This document shows, piece by piece, positions 22,533-30,660 of a DNA stretch of 42,329 nucleotides (its first letter is position 1; every line of letters begins with the position of its first letter). The position numbers and the translations under genes are program-made. The stretch is taken from positions 1-42,329 of IMG/VR virus record IMGVR_UViG_3300045051_000656, one strand, 5' to 3'. The notes beneath the pieces were generated by a model, which saw only the letters and a program-made list of their open reading frames with translations, had not been told where the DNA came from and did not search any database. This DNA comes from a virus.

Positions 22533-23549
22533 CTACTCGATGGGCGAGCGGAAGGTCGGGTTGGTGTAGGTGGTGCTGGCCACGATCTGGCGGCAGCAGC
22601 CCGCACCCATGTGCTGCACGGCGAACCCGATGCGCCGCAGGAAGTTCATCCCCTCCAGCGGGTACTCGGGGTTGCGCCCCTCGCCGAAGGTCTGCAGGCC
22701 GCGGTACTCCGGACGGAAGTGCTCGCGGCGGGCGACGGCCTTGACGTCGCTGGCGACCATCCCGAGGTAGCCCGCCGGGACGTTGTCGTCGATGTGCACC
22801 TGCACGCCCTCGAGGAGGACGCCGGTGTTCATCAGGCCGAAGTCGATCGCGCGCTCCCGGTTGGCGGTGATCGCCTGCAGGATGGTGCTGCTGCCGTTGG
22901 TGTCCATCAGGCCCAGGATCTCGTCCTGCTGGGCGCTGTTGGCGAACAGGTGCAGCGACCCGGGAAGCAGGCCGTAGCCGTGCTCCTGGATGTCGGCCTT
23001 CATCGCCTGGATGTGGGACTTGGCCAGCGTGGTCGTGTTGATCCCCAGGTAGTGGTAGTGCGCGGTCCCGTAGTGGGTGTTGTTCTTGTAGTTGGGAACG
23101 TCCAGCTCCCCGTTGTAGAACCCCGCCTGGTACGCGGTGCCGATGGCGCCGACGGTGCGCTTGGTGAAGATGGACGCCCAGAAGAGCGCCTCCACCAGCT
23201 CGACGTCGCCCGCGATCGCGGTGTCCATCTCGTTCATGATGTCCGAGGGAAGCGCGTCCTGGAGCCACTGGACCGTGAACTCGCTGGAGAGGTCGTAGCT
23301 CTTGAACGGGACGCTGAGGTCGCGGTAGACGGCCCGCTCGCTCTGCGCCTTGCCGCCGTCGGCGGCCTGGCGGAAGCTCTTGGGCCCCTGCGACACGCGC
23401 AGCGTCTCGCGCGTGGTCTGCTCCGAGAGGGCCGCCAGAAGCGGGGACTCGGTGCGGTTGTAGACGGCGAGGCCGTCGCGGATGTCGCGCAGGAGCAGCG
23501 TCTGGTCGTAGATCGCGCCCTGGGCGTATCCCTGCTGTCCGGTAGGCAT
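22533..23549 (-). CDS. Major capsid protein
   Basis: 338 residues, HK97-fold by order and pattern. The N-terminal helical arm (MPTGQQGYAQGAIYDQTLLLRDI), an E-loop-like segment (YDLSSEFTVQWLQDALPSD), spine helices (IAGDVELVEALFWASIFT, HYHYLGINTTTLAKSHIQAMK), a P-domain part (LLPGSLHLFANSAQQDEILGLMD) and VQVHIDDNVPAGYLGMVASD with a later AVARREHF are as in other major capsid proteins. It follows the decoration protein and scaffold genes. No protease domain is fused or encoded nearby, so the scaffold is separate. Confidence 0.88.
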   Translation of the reverse strand: MPTGQQGYAQGAIYDQTLLLRDIRDGLAVYNRTESPLLAALSEQTTRETLRVSQGPKSFRQAADGGKAQSERAVYRDLSVPFKSYDLSSEFTVQWLQDALPSDIMNEMDTAIAGDVELVEALFWASIFTKRTVGAIGTAYQAGFYNGELDVPNYKNNTHYGTAHYHYLGINTTTLAKSHIQAMKADIQEHGYGLLPGSLHLFANSAQQDEILGLMDTNGSSTILQAITANRERAIDFGLMNTGVLLEGVQVHIDDNVPAGYLGMVASDVKAVARREHFRPEYRGLQTFGEGRNPEYPLEGMNFLRRIGFAVQHMGAGCCRQIVASTTYTNPTFRSPIE

Positions 23550-23583
23550 GGTGGTTTTGGCCTTTCTGTGTCGTCTGCCGAGC

Positions 23584-24006
23584 CTACCGGCTGGTCAGGG
23601 TGGAGTTGCCGGCGGTCTGGAACTGCTGCGGGGTCTGCACGTTGACGAGGATCTCGCTCGCGGTGCGCGCCACGCCGACCACCTGGAAGGTGTCGCCGTT
23701 GGTGCTCATGGCGGTCTGGGTGAACTCGCCGGCGGTGTCGGAGAGGTAGCAGATGCCGCCCTTGGTGAGGCCGGAGAAGCCGTCCACGGTGGCGATGGGG
23801 GCGATGGCGACCATCGCGCCGATGGCGGCGGCCTTGACGGCGACGCCCCACGCGCGGTTGGTGGCGGCGGCGCCGTGGGTGGCGTCCGCGTCGGCCTTGA
23901 AGGCGGTACCGGCGGACGAGATGCCGACCAGCTCGCCCTCGGCGATGGCCTCTCCCGCGACCACGTTGTAGGTGGCGCAGGGATCGTACTTGGTGACTCG
24001 GGGCAT
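23584..24006 (-). CDS. Capsid decoration protein (DUF2190-like)
   Basis: 140 residues, AGGAG eight bases upstream. It begins with a YNVVAGEAIAEGELVGI segment and has ATNRAWGVAVKAAAIGAMV and SGLTKGGICYLSDTAGEFT. This is the pattern of DUF2190 and similar trimeric decoration proteins, where a small beta-sandwich binds the outer capsid three-fold sites. It sits between scaffold and major capsid genes. Confidence 0.8.
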   Translation of the reverse strand: MPRVTKYDPCATYNVVAGEAIAEGELVGISSAGTAFKADADATHGAAATNRAWGVAVKAAAIGAMVAIAPIATVDGFSGLTKGGICYLSDTAGEFTQTAMSTNGDTFQVVGVARTASEILVNVQTPQQFQTAGNSTLTSR

Positions 24007-24099
24007 GGTGTAGCTCCTGTGGGTGCCCTGTGGGGCTGTCGGTGCCCTGTGGGGGCGTGGGCGCCCCTACGGGGGCGGATGGCGCGGTCTGTCGGCCCG

Positions 24100-24633
24100 C
24101 TACCGCATCGGGCGGTTGGCGAGGGCGGGGATGCGGCGCTGGAGATCCTTCAGGCGCTCCTCGCTCTGCGCGGCCTGCGCCGCCTGGGCGCCGCCGTCGG
24201 GCGGGGTGCGCGTGCCGGCCGGGGGGAGACCTCCGGCGGGCTTGACCTTCTGGGCGCGCTTGAGCCAGTCGAGCTGGTCGACCGGATCGCCCTCGGGCAT
24301 CAGCGCGGCCAGATCGGGCGAGAGGCCCGCCTTCATCTCCTCCACCAGGGAGGCGACGGCGCTCTGGTAGCGCTCGACCTTGGGGGCGAGCTGGTCCGCC
24401 TGCGCGGCCTTCTCGGCGAGGCCGAGCGCCTCGGTCTTGCTGGCCTGCTCCAGGTCGTTGAGCCGGGTGCGGTACCCGGCGTTCTCAGCCCTGAGCCGCT
24501 TGACGTAGTCTTCGGTGTAGACCTTCTCCGGCTGGGCGGCCTGCGCCGCGGCGGGATCGGTCGCGTCGGGGGTGGTGGACGCCGCCGCCTGGGCGGGGTC
24601 CGGGGTGGGCACCTGGCCCTGATCATCCGGCAT
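24100..24633 (-). CDS. Capsid scaffolding protein
   Basis: 177 residues; GAGG before the start. An acidic, Ala/Pro/Gln-rich N-terminus (MPDDQGQVPTPDPAQAAAST) leads to a long helix (YTEDYVKRLRAENAGYRTRLNDLE then SKTEALGLAEKAAQADQLA) and a C-terminal region with KPAGGLPPAG. This low-complexity, helical layout directly before the capsid genes fits phage scaffolds (DUF4355-like). Role is inferred from composition and order. Confidence 0.75.
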   Translation of the reverse strand: MPDDQGQVPTPDPAQAAASTTPDATDPAAAQAAQPEKVYTEDYVKRLRAENAGYRTRLNDLEQASKTEALGLAEKAAQADQLAPKVERYQSAVASLVEEMKAGLSPDLAALMPEGDPVDQLDWLKRAQKVKPAGGLPPAGTRTPPDGGAQAAQAAQSEERLKDLQRRIPALANRPMR

Positions 24634-24685
24634 GGTTGCGCCTCACGGGTGGGCGTCGGCGCCTGGCCGACCGCCCGGGATGGGC

Positions 24686-26191
24686 TCAGGAGGCGATGTC
24701 GCCGCCCGGAGCCGCTGCGTCACGGCGGGTCTCCCCGGCCATGGTGTCGTCGAACTGCTTGAGCATCTGGGCCACCTGCTCGAGGCGGGCGGCGATGTCG
24801 GCGGCGGGACTGGCGGCGGCGTCCACGGCGGGTTGCGCGCCGGCCGGATCGCCGCTGGTGTCGCCCGGGCTGCCCTTGGTGGCGGCCTGTGCGGCCTTGT
24901 AGGCGCTGGGGCCGGGGCCGCTCAGAGCGAGGATCGCCTGTTCCAGGACGATGCGGCGCAGCTCCTCGTCGGGGTTCTCCACGCCCGCGTCGTTCATCGC
25001 GGTGCGGCGCGACAGGATCTGCGCGGCCACCTGCGTCGTCTTGATCGCCGCCTGCTCGCGCCCGTCCACCGGCAGCGCGTCGGGCCAGACCACGCGCACC
25101 GCGGCGGGGTCCACCTCGACGCCCTGCTCGCGCAGGCACAGCCACATGGCCCGCTCCAGCGACGGCGACCAGCTGGCTCGCTTGCGCAGCGTCTTGGTGA
25201 TGAGCGGGCCGTAGAGGATCTGCAGGGCCACGCCGCTGATGCTCGTGAGCCCGCTGTCGCTCTGGCCGAAGGCGACGGCGGGCACCTGGGAGCGCTCGGC
25301 GATGGCGTTGCGGATGCGGGTGAGCTGCGCGTCGACGTCGGGCGTGTTGCCCTTCCACTCCAGGTACTCGGCCGAGGCGCCCTCGGAAGGGAGGAAGAAG
25401 ACCGTCCGGTCCTTCTTGTTGACGTCGCCCGCCTGGAGGCCCTTGAAGACGATGGTGGGGGCGGCGTAGTAGTCGATGATGCGCGTCTGCTTGGAGGCGA
25501 TGTGGTCGTACTCCTCGACCAGGTCCCAGACGCCGTGCAGGTCGCTGATGCCGAAGGGGTTGCCCATGACGGCCGCGTTGCGGATCCAGCTGACCGGGAT
25601 GTGCTCGTAGGCGCGCGAGTCGACCAAGACGTCGTTCTCGTAGATCTCCACGCCGTCCGGGCCGTACATCTCCCGGTGGGCGATCTCCTCGCCGCGGCCG
25701 TCGGTGCGCCGGTAGGCGATCTCGCAGGACTCCAGACGGCTGTGGTCGGCCCCGTGGAAGGTCGGGTAGACGATGGAGGGATCGACGAACTCGAGGACGG
25801 GCAGGTCGTCGTCGCGCTTGGCGGCCACCAGCGCCATGTCGCCGTAGATGGCGCAGGAGATGGCGGCGGTGAGCAGGGCGCGGTCGCCCCCGGATCGCTG
25901 CCAGACCTGGTAGCAGAGGGCGGTGGCGTCGCGGTCGCCCTGGACCTCCCAGTCGATGGGCTTGGCGGCCATGAACCCGGCGCCCAGGTTGACGATGGGC
26001 TCGTTGTAGTTGAACTTGATCCGCCGCCAGTCGGTCAGGACGTTGGAGCCGACCGTGCCCCGGATGCTGTAGCCCTCGTAGGCGCGCTGGTAGCGGGAAT
26101 ACCAGGCGATGCGGTCTCCCTCGGCGGCGGTGTGCCGCGCGGCTGGGCCGCGGCCGGGTGCTGGTTTTCGGCCGAAGAGGCTCAGGCGCAT
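24686..26191 (-). CDS. Portal protein
   Basis: 501 residues from ATG 26191; no clear ribosome binding site. Landmarks of SPP1-type portals: the N-terminal RIAWYSRYQRAYEGYSI, a helix with NLGAGFMAAKPIDWEV, KKDRTVFFLP in the middle (probably near the tunnel), and GVALQILYGPLITKTLRKRA and helices after it. The last 60 residues are Ala/Pro/Gly-rich and helical. Twelve copies form the DNA entry channel. It is the second gene after the large terminase. A longer open frame upstream in the same strand is a shadow of the terminase. Confidence 0.88.
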   Translation of the reverse strand: MRLSLFGRKPAPGRGPAARHTAAEGDRIAWYSRYQRAYEGYSIRGTVGSNVLTDWRRIKFNYNEPIVNLGAGFMAAKPIDWEVQGDRDATALCYQVWQRSGGDRALLTAAISCAIYGDMALVAAKRDDDLPVLEFVDPSIVYPTFHGADHSRLESCEIAYRRTDGRGEEIAHREMYGPDGVEIYENDVLVDSRAYEHIPVSWIRNAAVMGNPFGISDLHGVWDLVEEYDHIASKQTRIIDYYAAPTIVFKGLQAGDVNKKDRTVFFLPSEGASAEYLEWKGNTPDVDAQLTRIRNAIAERSQVPAVAFGQSDSGLTSISGVALQILYGPLITKTLRKRASWSPSLERAMWLCLREQGVEVDPAAVRVVWPDALPVDGREQAAIKTTQVAAQILSRRTAMNDAGVENPDEELRRIVLEQAILALSGPGPSAYKAAQAATKGSPGDTSGDPAGAQPAVDAAASPAADIAARLEQVAQMLKQFDDTMAGETRRDAAAPGGDIAS

Positions 26192-26226
26192 CGTGTGGGT
26201 GTCCGATCGGTCGGAGGGTCTGGCGG

Positions 26227-27525
26227 TCAGTCGTCGGGGGCGTCCCCCCAGAAGGTGGCGTGGAAGTCGTCGTCGGTCGCCAGCGCCCGCTGGTTGCTGC
26301 ACGCCCACCAGGCCAGCGCCAGCGAGATCACGCAGTCGTCGTGCTTGCCCTGCGGCGCCGACATCCGCAGATACCCGAGCGGGGTGCGCTGGTAGGCGTA
26401 GGAGGTGAGCTCGGCGATCAGGACCGGATCGTCCGGGTAGCGCACCCGCTGCTGCTCGATGGCGACGGCCAGAGCGTCGATCAGGTCCGGCTTGGTGGAC
26501 GCCGTGGTGGCGAAGCCGGTGGCGCGCACGCCCTCCGCCACGAGGTCTTCGAGGATGGCGTCGCCGACGTGGTTGGTCTCCACCAGCACCGCCGCGTCGT
26601 TGTACGCCCGGGCGAGGTCGGCGACGCGGCGCTTCTGCACCCGCCAGTCCACCTCGTTGAACCGGTCGATCCGCACGACCTCGCGGGCGTCGAGGTCGAT
26701 GACCGTCAGGACGGTGAAGTCGGCGTACTTGGCCAGGTCCACGCCGATGGTGTAGCGGTGTCCGACCTGCGGCTCCCGCACCTGGGCGGTGGCGCACTGG
26801 CGCACGCCCCGGAAGACGTTGCCCTCCGCGTCGGCGAACTCGGCGAGCCACTCCACGCGCCAGGTGCGCTCGGGCTTGGTGCGGCGCTCGTTCTCGAGGT
26901 ACGCGGCCGACAGGTACGGGTTGGCGGCGCTCGGGAACCGGAAGCTGGCGTAGCGGGTTTCGAGCGGATCCTGCCCGCGGTCGAAGTCGCGCTTGAAGTG
27001 GTTCAGGCCCGAGGGCGTGCTGATCTTGACGACGTCGGCGTCGTAGTCGGCGCCGATGGGGGCGACGACGTCCTCGACGATGGCGTCGGAGATGTAGGCC
27101 GCCTCCTCGAGGATGATCCGGTGCCCGCGGTTGCCGCGCAGCCCCTTGCCCGTCGGCCCGGCGGTGCGCGCCATGATGGTCGTGGGGACCGTCAGGCGCC
27201 TCGCGTCGTGGAAGCGGATCTCGGCGTAGGGCGAGCGGACGTCGTCGAAGCGCAGGCCCGGCGTGGCGTAGAGCCTGCGCCGCACCTCGCCCATGATGAT
27301 CTTGGTCTGGTCGTCGGTGGGCGCCACCAGCACCTGCACCGTGTTGGGCCTCTCGAAGGCCCACAGGCAGATGTCGATCGCGGTGGACTCGCTCTTGCCC
27401 CAGCGGCGCCCGCAGGCGGCCGTTTTGACCTTCGCGTCGCACAGCAGCCAGTCGCGCTGCCCCTCGCTGTGCGGCTCCCACTTCCAGAGCCGCTTGGCCA
27501 GCTCCAGCCCTCGCCGCGTGGCCAT
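26227..27525 (-). CDS. terL: Large terminase subunit
   Basis: 432 residues from ATG 27525 with GAAGG ten bases upstream. The ATPase domain has Walker A at 39-45 (GRRWGKS), the adenine region ICLWAFERP, Walker B at 136-141 (RIILEE) and a coupling motif STPSG (169-173). The nuclease domain shows Asp263 (GVDLAKYADF), Asp322 (HVGDAILEDL) and Asp396/397 (KHDDCVISLALAW), a complete RNase H-like set. It packages DNA through the portal and cuts the concatemer. TerS lies just upstream. Whether ends are cos or pac is not evident. Confidence 0.93.
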   Translation of the reverse strand: MATRRGLELAKRLWKWEPHSEGQRDWLLCDAKVKTAACGRRWGKSESTAIDICLWAFERPNTVQVLVAPTDDQTKIIMGEVRRRLYATPGLRFDDVRSPYAEIRFHDARRLTVPTTIMARTAGPTGKGLRGNRGHRIILEEAAYISDAIVEDVVAPIGADYDADVVKISTPSGLNHFKRDFDRGQDPLETRYASFRFPSAANPYLSAAYLENERRTKPERTWRVEWLAEFADAEGNVFRGVRQCATAQVREPQVGHRYTIGVDLAKYADFTVLTVIDLDAREVVRIDRFNEVDWRVQKRRVADLARAYNDAAVLVETNHVGDAILEDLVAEGVRATGFATTASTKPDLIDALAVAIEQQRVRYPDDPVLIAELTSYAYQRTPLGYLRMSAPQGKHDDCVISLALAWWACSNQRALATDDDFHATFWGDAPDD

Positions 27526-27547
27526 CAGGTACCAACCTTCGTGGCCA

Positions 27548-28159
27548 TCAGGAACCGGCGAGGAAGGCGCGGATGTCGGACAGGCTGTCGGCGGCGGTCT
27601 TGCCGCGCTCCGGGTCGTCGAGGCCGTACGCCTTGCGCTCGATGTCGGCGGCGGCCTTGCGGGCGCTGGCGACGGTGGCGACGGTCGAGGCGATGTCCTT
27701 GAGCTCTCCCGGCTCGTAGGCGAGGCGAGGAGCGCCGCTCTCGTCCACGGGCAGGGCGGCCACGGCGTAGACGCTGAGGCGGTTGACGAGCTGGTGCAGC
27801 TCGGTGGCGTAGGCGCGGTGGGCGCGGGTGACGCCCGCGGCCTCCTCGGCGGCGGCGTCGACTGCGGCGACCTCGGTGGCGACGATCTCTGCGGACTGCG
27901 AACCTTCTGCGGACTTCGCAGTTTCTCGCAGTCCCGCCCCCTCGGCCAGCTTGCGGCGGGTTTCCCTGCGGACGGCTTCGGCGATGTCTCGCTGCCACCC
28001 GTAGCGGCTGACGCGGTCGCGGATCGCCGCTTCGCCGACCTTGCGGCCGAAGAGTTCGCCGTGGCGGTTTCCGATGGCGGTGTTGGACAAGAGGCCCCGC
28101 TGCCACTGCTCTTCGATCCAATCCCATCGGATCGGCGCCTTGGTGGGCTTTGGGTCCAT
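27548..28159 (-). CDS. terS: Small terminase subunit
   Basis: 203 residues with AGGAG before the start. The N-terminal 60 residues are an HTH-like DNA-binding module (IRWDWIEEQWQRGLLSNTAIG, IRDRVSRYGW), and the middle has a long helix with Ala/Glu repeats (VATEVAAVDAAAEEAAGV). The C-terminal part (ELKDIASTVATVASARKAAADIERKAYGL) resembles terminase small subunits that recognise the packaging start. Adjacent to the large subunit in the same operon. Confidence 0.82.
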   Translation of the reverse strand: MDPKPTKAPIRWDWIEEQWQRGLLSNTAIGNRHGELFGRKVGEAAIRDRVSRYGWQRDIAEAVRRETRRKLAEGAGLRETAKSAEGSQSAEIVATEVAAVDAAAEEAAGVTRAHRAYATELHQLVNRLSVYAVAALPVDESGAPRLAYEPGELKDIASTVATVASARKAAADIERKAYGLDDPERGKTAADSLSDIRAFLAGS

Positions 28160-28244
28160 GTGTCGGCTCCTGGCCGTCGGCCGCGCCGGTCCCTGCCCTG
28201 CGCGCGCCGTGGTGCCCTCTCGGGCGGTGGTGGTGTTGGTGGCG

Positions 28245-28511
28245 TCAGGCCGCTTCGGGCTGGTAGCCGTTGGCCTTGAGCCGGTACTCGACGAGCGCCT
28301 TGTCGTAGACGACGGCGCACTCGGAGGCGGCGAAGAAGCGCAGGGAGTGGGCGTCGTCCACGGCCTCTCTGGGCTGGCTCAGGTCGCAGCCGGGGAGCAG
28401 GTTCTGCACGACCTGGTCCACCACGTCCATGGCGACGCTGTCGCGGTTGCGGCGGGCGGCGCGGGCCTTGAGCCGCGCGATGGTGTCCTCGTCTTCGACG
28501 GAGATGGGCAT
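28245..28511 (-). CDS. Short late protein, unknown function
   Basis: 88 residues, first gene of the late unit after the terminator at 28543-28578. It has a helix ending VDQVVQNLLPG and a segment HSLRFFAASECAVVYDKALVEYR. No Shine-Dalgarno is visible (only CCACC near the ATG). No family is recognised. Its position before TerS suggests a packaging or early late-gene role. Confidence 0.6.
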   Translation of the reverse strand: MPISVEDEDTIARLKARAARRNRDSVAMDVVDQVVQNLLPGCDLSQPREAVDDAHSLRFFAASECAVVYDKALVEYRLKANGYQPEAA

Positions 28512-28542
28512 GGGTGGTCAGGTGGTGCGGGATCGTCCGGGC

Positions 28543-28578
28543 AAAGAAAAGCCCGCCGGGGGGAAACCGTGGCGGGCT
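28543..28578 (-). terminator. Intrinsic terminator between replication and late operons
   Basis: On the minus strand an 8-bp stem AGCCCGCC / GGCGGGCT with a 13-base loop is followed directly by TTTTCTTT. It separates the sigma-4-like regulator gene from the packaging genes, so late transcription needs either a promoter here or read-through/antitermination. Confidence 0.8.
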
Positions 28579-28580
28579 GT

Positions 28581-28652
28581 CCGGTGACGAGGCGTGCGGG
28601 AGGGCGAAATCGTTGCCGATGCTTCCGCGCGCACGCTGCGCCCCGTCACCGG
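28581..28652 (-). other. Structured 72-base element before the late terminator
   Basis: A two-stage inverted repeat: outer stem CCGGTGACG / CGTCACCGG (28581-28589, 28644-28652) and inner stem GCGTGCG / CGCACGC (28592-28598, 28630-28636). It may be an RNA structure (leader, antiterminator or small RNA) or a protein site. Confidence 0.5.
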
Positions 28653-28684
28653 GGATCGATTGGAAAGGAGATCACACGACGCGA

Positions 28685-28948
28685 TCATGGGGCGTCCGCG
28701 GGCGTTCGCGCAAGCGGTGCTGGGCCTGCGTGTCCCCCAGGGGGACAAAATCGCCCTGAAAAACTTTCGGCGTGGGTCTTGACGGTGCGCTTGGCGCGGG
28801 CGCAACGACGGCGCAGGGTGCGGACGCTCACCCCCAGCGTGGCGGCGGCGCGCGCCTCTCCGTATGCCGATCGGAGGAGAAGCGCGGCCATGTCGCACCG
28901 GGCCCAGCCGTCGGAAAGGCTGGCGATGTCGGCGAGGAAGTCGCTCAC
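28685..28948 (-). CDS. Sigma-70 region-4-like HTH protein, probable late regulator
   Basis: 87 residues from GTG 28948, overlapping the previous stop (GTGA). The middle has an HTH of the sigma-4 kind: ALLLRSAYGEARAAATLGVSVRTLRRRCARAKR, with the usual 'A..Lgvs..tvr.r..RA' ending. Temperate phages often carry such regulators (ArpU/RinA type) just upstream of the terminase genes, where they activate the late operon. The terminator and structured element follow it here. The C-terminus (SGRFCPPGGHAGPAPLART) is unstructured. Role is by family analogy and position. Confidence 0.7.
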   Translation of the reverse strand: MSDFLADIASLSDGWARCDMAALLLRSAYGEARAAATLGVSVRTLRRRCARAKRTVKTHAESFSGRFCPPGGHAGPAPLARTPADAP

Positions 28949-29805
28949 GCCGTGGTGGCTTCCGCTTCCGGCGCGGGCTTCCAGTCCTCGCCGCCGCGCT
29001 GGCGCCGCGTCTTGCGGATTCCCGCCACCGCCTTGTCGCAAGCGCGCACCACGGCTTCCTCACTCGCGTCGTCCACCGGGCGATGGATGCTGTAAACCGC
29101 GTCGTCGCCGCAGTCCCAGCTGTTCTCGCCCTTCCCCGGAACCGGTATCCCGGGAGAGAAGCTCAAGTCGACGGAGAGGCGGGTCTTGCGCCGCCACCGC
29201 CAGCCCGGCCGGGTGCGCGTCCATGTGGCCCGCTCGACCACGGCGTCCACCTGATACGTTGGCTCCCCGATCAGGTTGACCTCCAGCTCGTAGCGGGCCT
29301 CCTGCACCGCCTCATAGCGATCGCGCCCCATGACCAGGTCAGCGATGTCGATCCACTTCTCCACCCCACCGATCTTGGCCCCGTAGAAGTCCCTGCAGTG
29401 GGCGAAGTTGAAGGCCAGCGTCCCCCCCTCGCCGAACTCGCCGGGGAGCAGGTAGCGCAGCTCCCACTCCCGCTGCGGCCTGGGGCTCAGGTAGCCCTCG
29501 GTGGTGAGGTAGAGGTTGCAGAGCCACGGAACCGACAGGGAGAGCTGCACGTCCCCGTCTGACTCCCCTCCGCCGACCTGAACGCCTGCGCCCAGCGACC
29601 GGTTGTGCAGCGTGAACCAGTGCCACTCCAGCCTGACACAACGGCGGCCGTCGGCGTGCCACCAGCAGCGGCCGGACCAGATCGGGCAGCGGTCGCACCC
29701 ACCGCGGTCGTCCATCAGGCTGCCGAAGTGGAAGTGGGGGTAGTCCGCACCGGGCTTGCGGATGCGCGCAGCGAGGCGCCCGACGGCGCGAAGCAGTGCC
29801 TTCAT
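28945..29805 (-). CDS. Conserved-looking phage protein of unknown function
   Basis: 286 residues, with a good ribosome binding site (GGGAGGGCTGAGACC). Aromatic and strand-rich: FHFGSLMDDRGGCDRCPIWS, WHWFTLHNRSLGAGVQVGGG, SVPWLCNLYLTTEGYL, LAFNFAHCRDFYGAKIGG. Two CxxC-like sites occur (CDRC). C-terminal part is basic with KTRRQRG. It recalls a beta-rich phage protein seen elsewhere with replication genes, but I cannot name a family or activity. Confidence 0.75.
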   Translation of the reverse strand: MKALLRAVGRLAARIRKPGADYPHFHFGSLMDDRGGCDRCPIWSGRCWWHADGRRCVRLEWHWFTLHNRSLGAGVQVGGGESDGDVQLSLSVPWLCNLYLTTEGYLSPRPQREWELRYLLPGEFGEGGTLAFNFAHCRDFYGAKIGGVEKWIDIADLVMGRDRYEAVQEARYELEVNLIGEPTYQVDAVVERATWTRTRPGWRWRRKTRLSVDLSFSPGIPVPGKGENSWDCGDDAVYSIHRPVDDASEEAVVRACDKAVAGIRKTRRQRGGEDWKPAPEAEATTA

Positions 29806-29809
29806 GGTC

Positions 29810-30253
29810 TCAGCCCTCCCACCGGACGCGGGCGGCGTCCACGTCGAAGACGGTCGATCCTGCCTTGTCGGCGTTCTCGACGACGACCCGGCCGGGTTTG
29901 AGGGTGCAGGGTCCGACGCCCACGACGTTGACCTCGGTGCCGTCGGGCTTGGTGTAGACGCCCTTCCACCCGGCGTACCGGGTGGCCTCTTCGGCGTCTT
30001 TGCGCGCCTGATCCCGCTGAGCGACGGCCTGCTCCAGCCGCTCCTCGCAGCGCTGCTTGCCGGCCCGCAGGGTGGAGGCGACCGACTCGGAGGCGGTGAG
30101 GTCGCGGCGCAGGTTGGCGACGATGCCCTGGGTCTCCAGCAGGGACGCCACGGCGGCCTTGGCTTGGGACCGGGCGCTGGCCAGCACGGGCGCGAGGGCG
30201 AGGGAGGCGATGGACGCGCCCAGAAGGGCGGCGAGAAGGGTTTCAGGGTTCAC
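29810..30253 (-). CDS. Membrane-anchored coiled-coil protein
   Basis: 147 residues from GTG. A hydrophobic N-terminus (ETLLAALLGASIASLALAPVL) precedes a coiled coil (SQAKAAVASLLETQGIVANLRRDL and KQRCEERLEQAVAQRDQARKDAEEA), then a small beta domain (GWKGVYTKPDGTEVNVVGVG). This layout looks like an i-spanin, but it lies far from the lysin, in the replication operon. Function unknown. Confidence 0.65.
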   Translation of the reverse strand: MNPETLLAALLGASIASLALAPVLASARSQAKAAVASLLETQGIVANLRRDLTASESVASTLRAGKQRCEERLEQAVAQRDQARKDAEEATRYAGWKGVYTKPDGTEVNVVGVGPCTLKPGRVVVENADKAGSTVFDVDAARVRWEG

Positions 30254-30344
30254 GGTTGGCTCCGATCGGGATGAAGTATGCGTGACGCATAACCGCGCGG
30301 CAGGCGGTCGCGGGGAGAGTGGAGAGGGTGACGGGGAGGCTCAT
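30243..30344 (-). CDS. Very short coupled ORF, 33 residues
   Basis: ATG 30344 overlaps the stop of the gene at 30341 (ATGA) and its own stop (30243-30245) overlaps the start of the next. Such overlaps are general in this operon, so the ORF may be real: MSLPVTLSTLPATACRAVMR then HAYFIPIGANREP. A TATGCG/CGCATA dyad (30277-30291) lies inside it. No family. Confidence 0.4.
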   Translation of the reverse strand: MSLPVTLSTLPATACRAVMRHAYFIPIGANREP

Positions 30345-30478
30345 CGGCGCTTGCCCCGCTTGCGCTGGCGGGACCGCCAGACCATCCAGAGCATCATGGC
30401 GATTGCGGAGGGCAGGCCGATGGCGAAGGCCAGCAGCATCTCCTGCAGGCGGAATCCGAGGTACTGCTCGAAGGTCAC
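30341..30478 (-). CDS. Small single-pass membrane protein
   Basis: 45 residues from GTG 30478, overlapping the previous stop (GTGA). Sequence: a short N-terminus, a hydrophobic helix (LLAFAIGLPSAIAMMLWMVW) and a strongly basic end (RSRQRKRGKRR). Typical of tiny phage membrane peptides; no family. Confidence 0.6.
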   Translation of the reverse strand: MTFEQYLGFRLQEMLLAFAIGLPSAIAMMLWMVWRSRQRKRGKRR

Positions 30479-30660
30479 GGGCTGGTCCTCCCTGAGGTGG
30501 GCAGGTACTTCTCCATCGTGACGGCCAAAGCCATGGCGTCGTAGCGGGTCAGCGGCACGTTGACGACGGTTCCATTGGGATGGAACACCCGCAGTCGGAC
30601 AATGCCGGATGGGTCGTCGATCGCTATCCAGATCGGCCTGTCGGTTTGCGGAACGGTCAC
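30475..30660 (-). CDS. Small beta-rich protein, 61 residues
   Basis: Starts from GTG 30660 in a GTGA overlap and has strands IWIAIDD, GIVRLRVFHP and VVNVPLTRYD with a helix AMALAVTMEKYL. No recognised family. Part of the coupled gene string of the replication operon. Confidence 0.6.
   Translation of the reverse strand: MTVPQTDRPIWIAIDDPSGIVRLRVFHPNGTVVNVPLTRYDAMALAVTMEKYLPTSGRTSP

Noticed and set aside
14190-28511. A shared ACCACC context before several ATG codons
   Set aside because: Seen before some late genes, but others have clear Shine-Dalgarno sequences in the same place, and GC-rich spacer bias explains it.
28687-28782. 31-codon plus-strand ORF opposite the sigma-4-like gene
   Set aside because: It lies antisense to a better supported gene. 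The ribosome binding site is too far from the ATG and there are no homologous features.
29810-30253. Spanin call for the membrane coiled-coil protein
   Set aside because: Topology fits, but it is in the replication operon, 22 kb from the lysin, with no o-spanin partner. Left as unknown.
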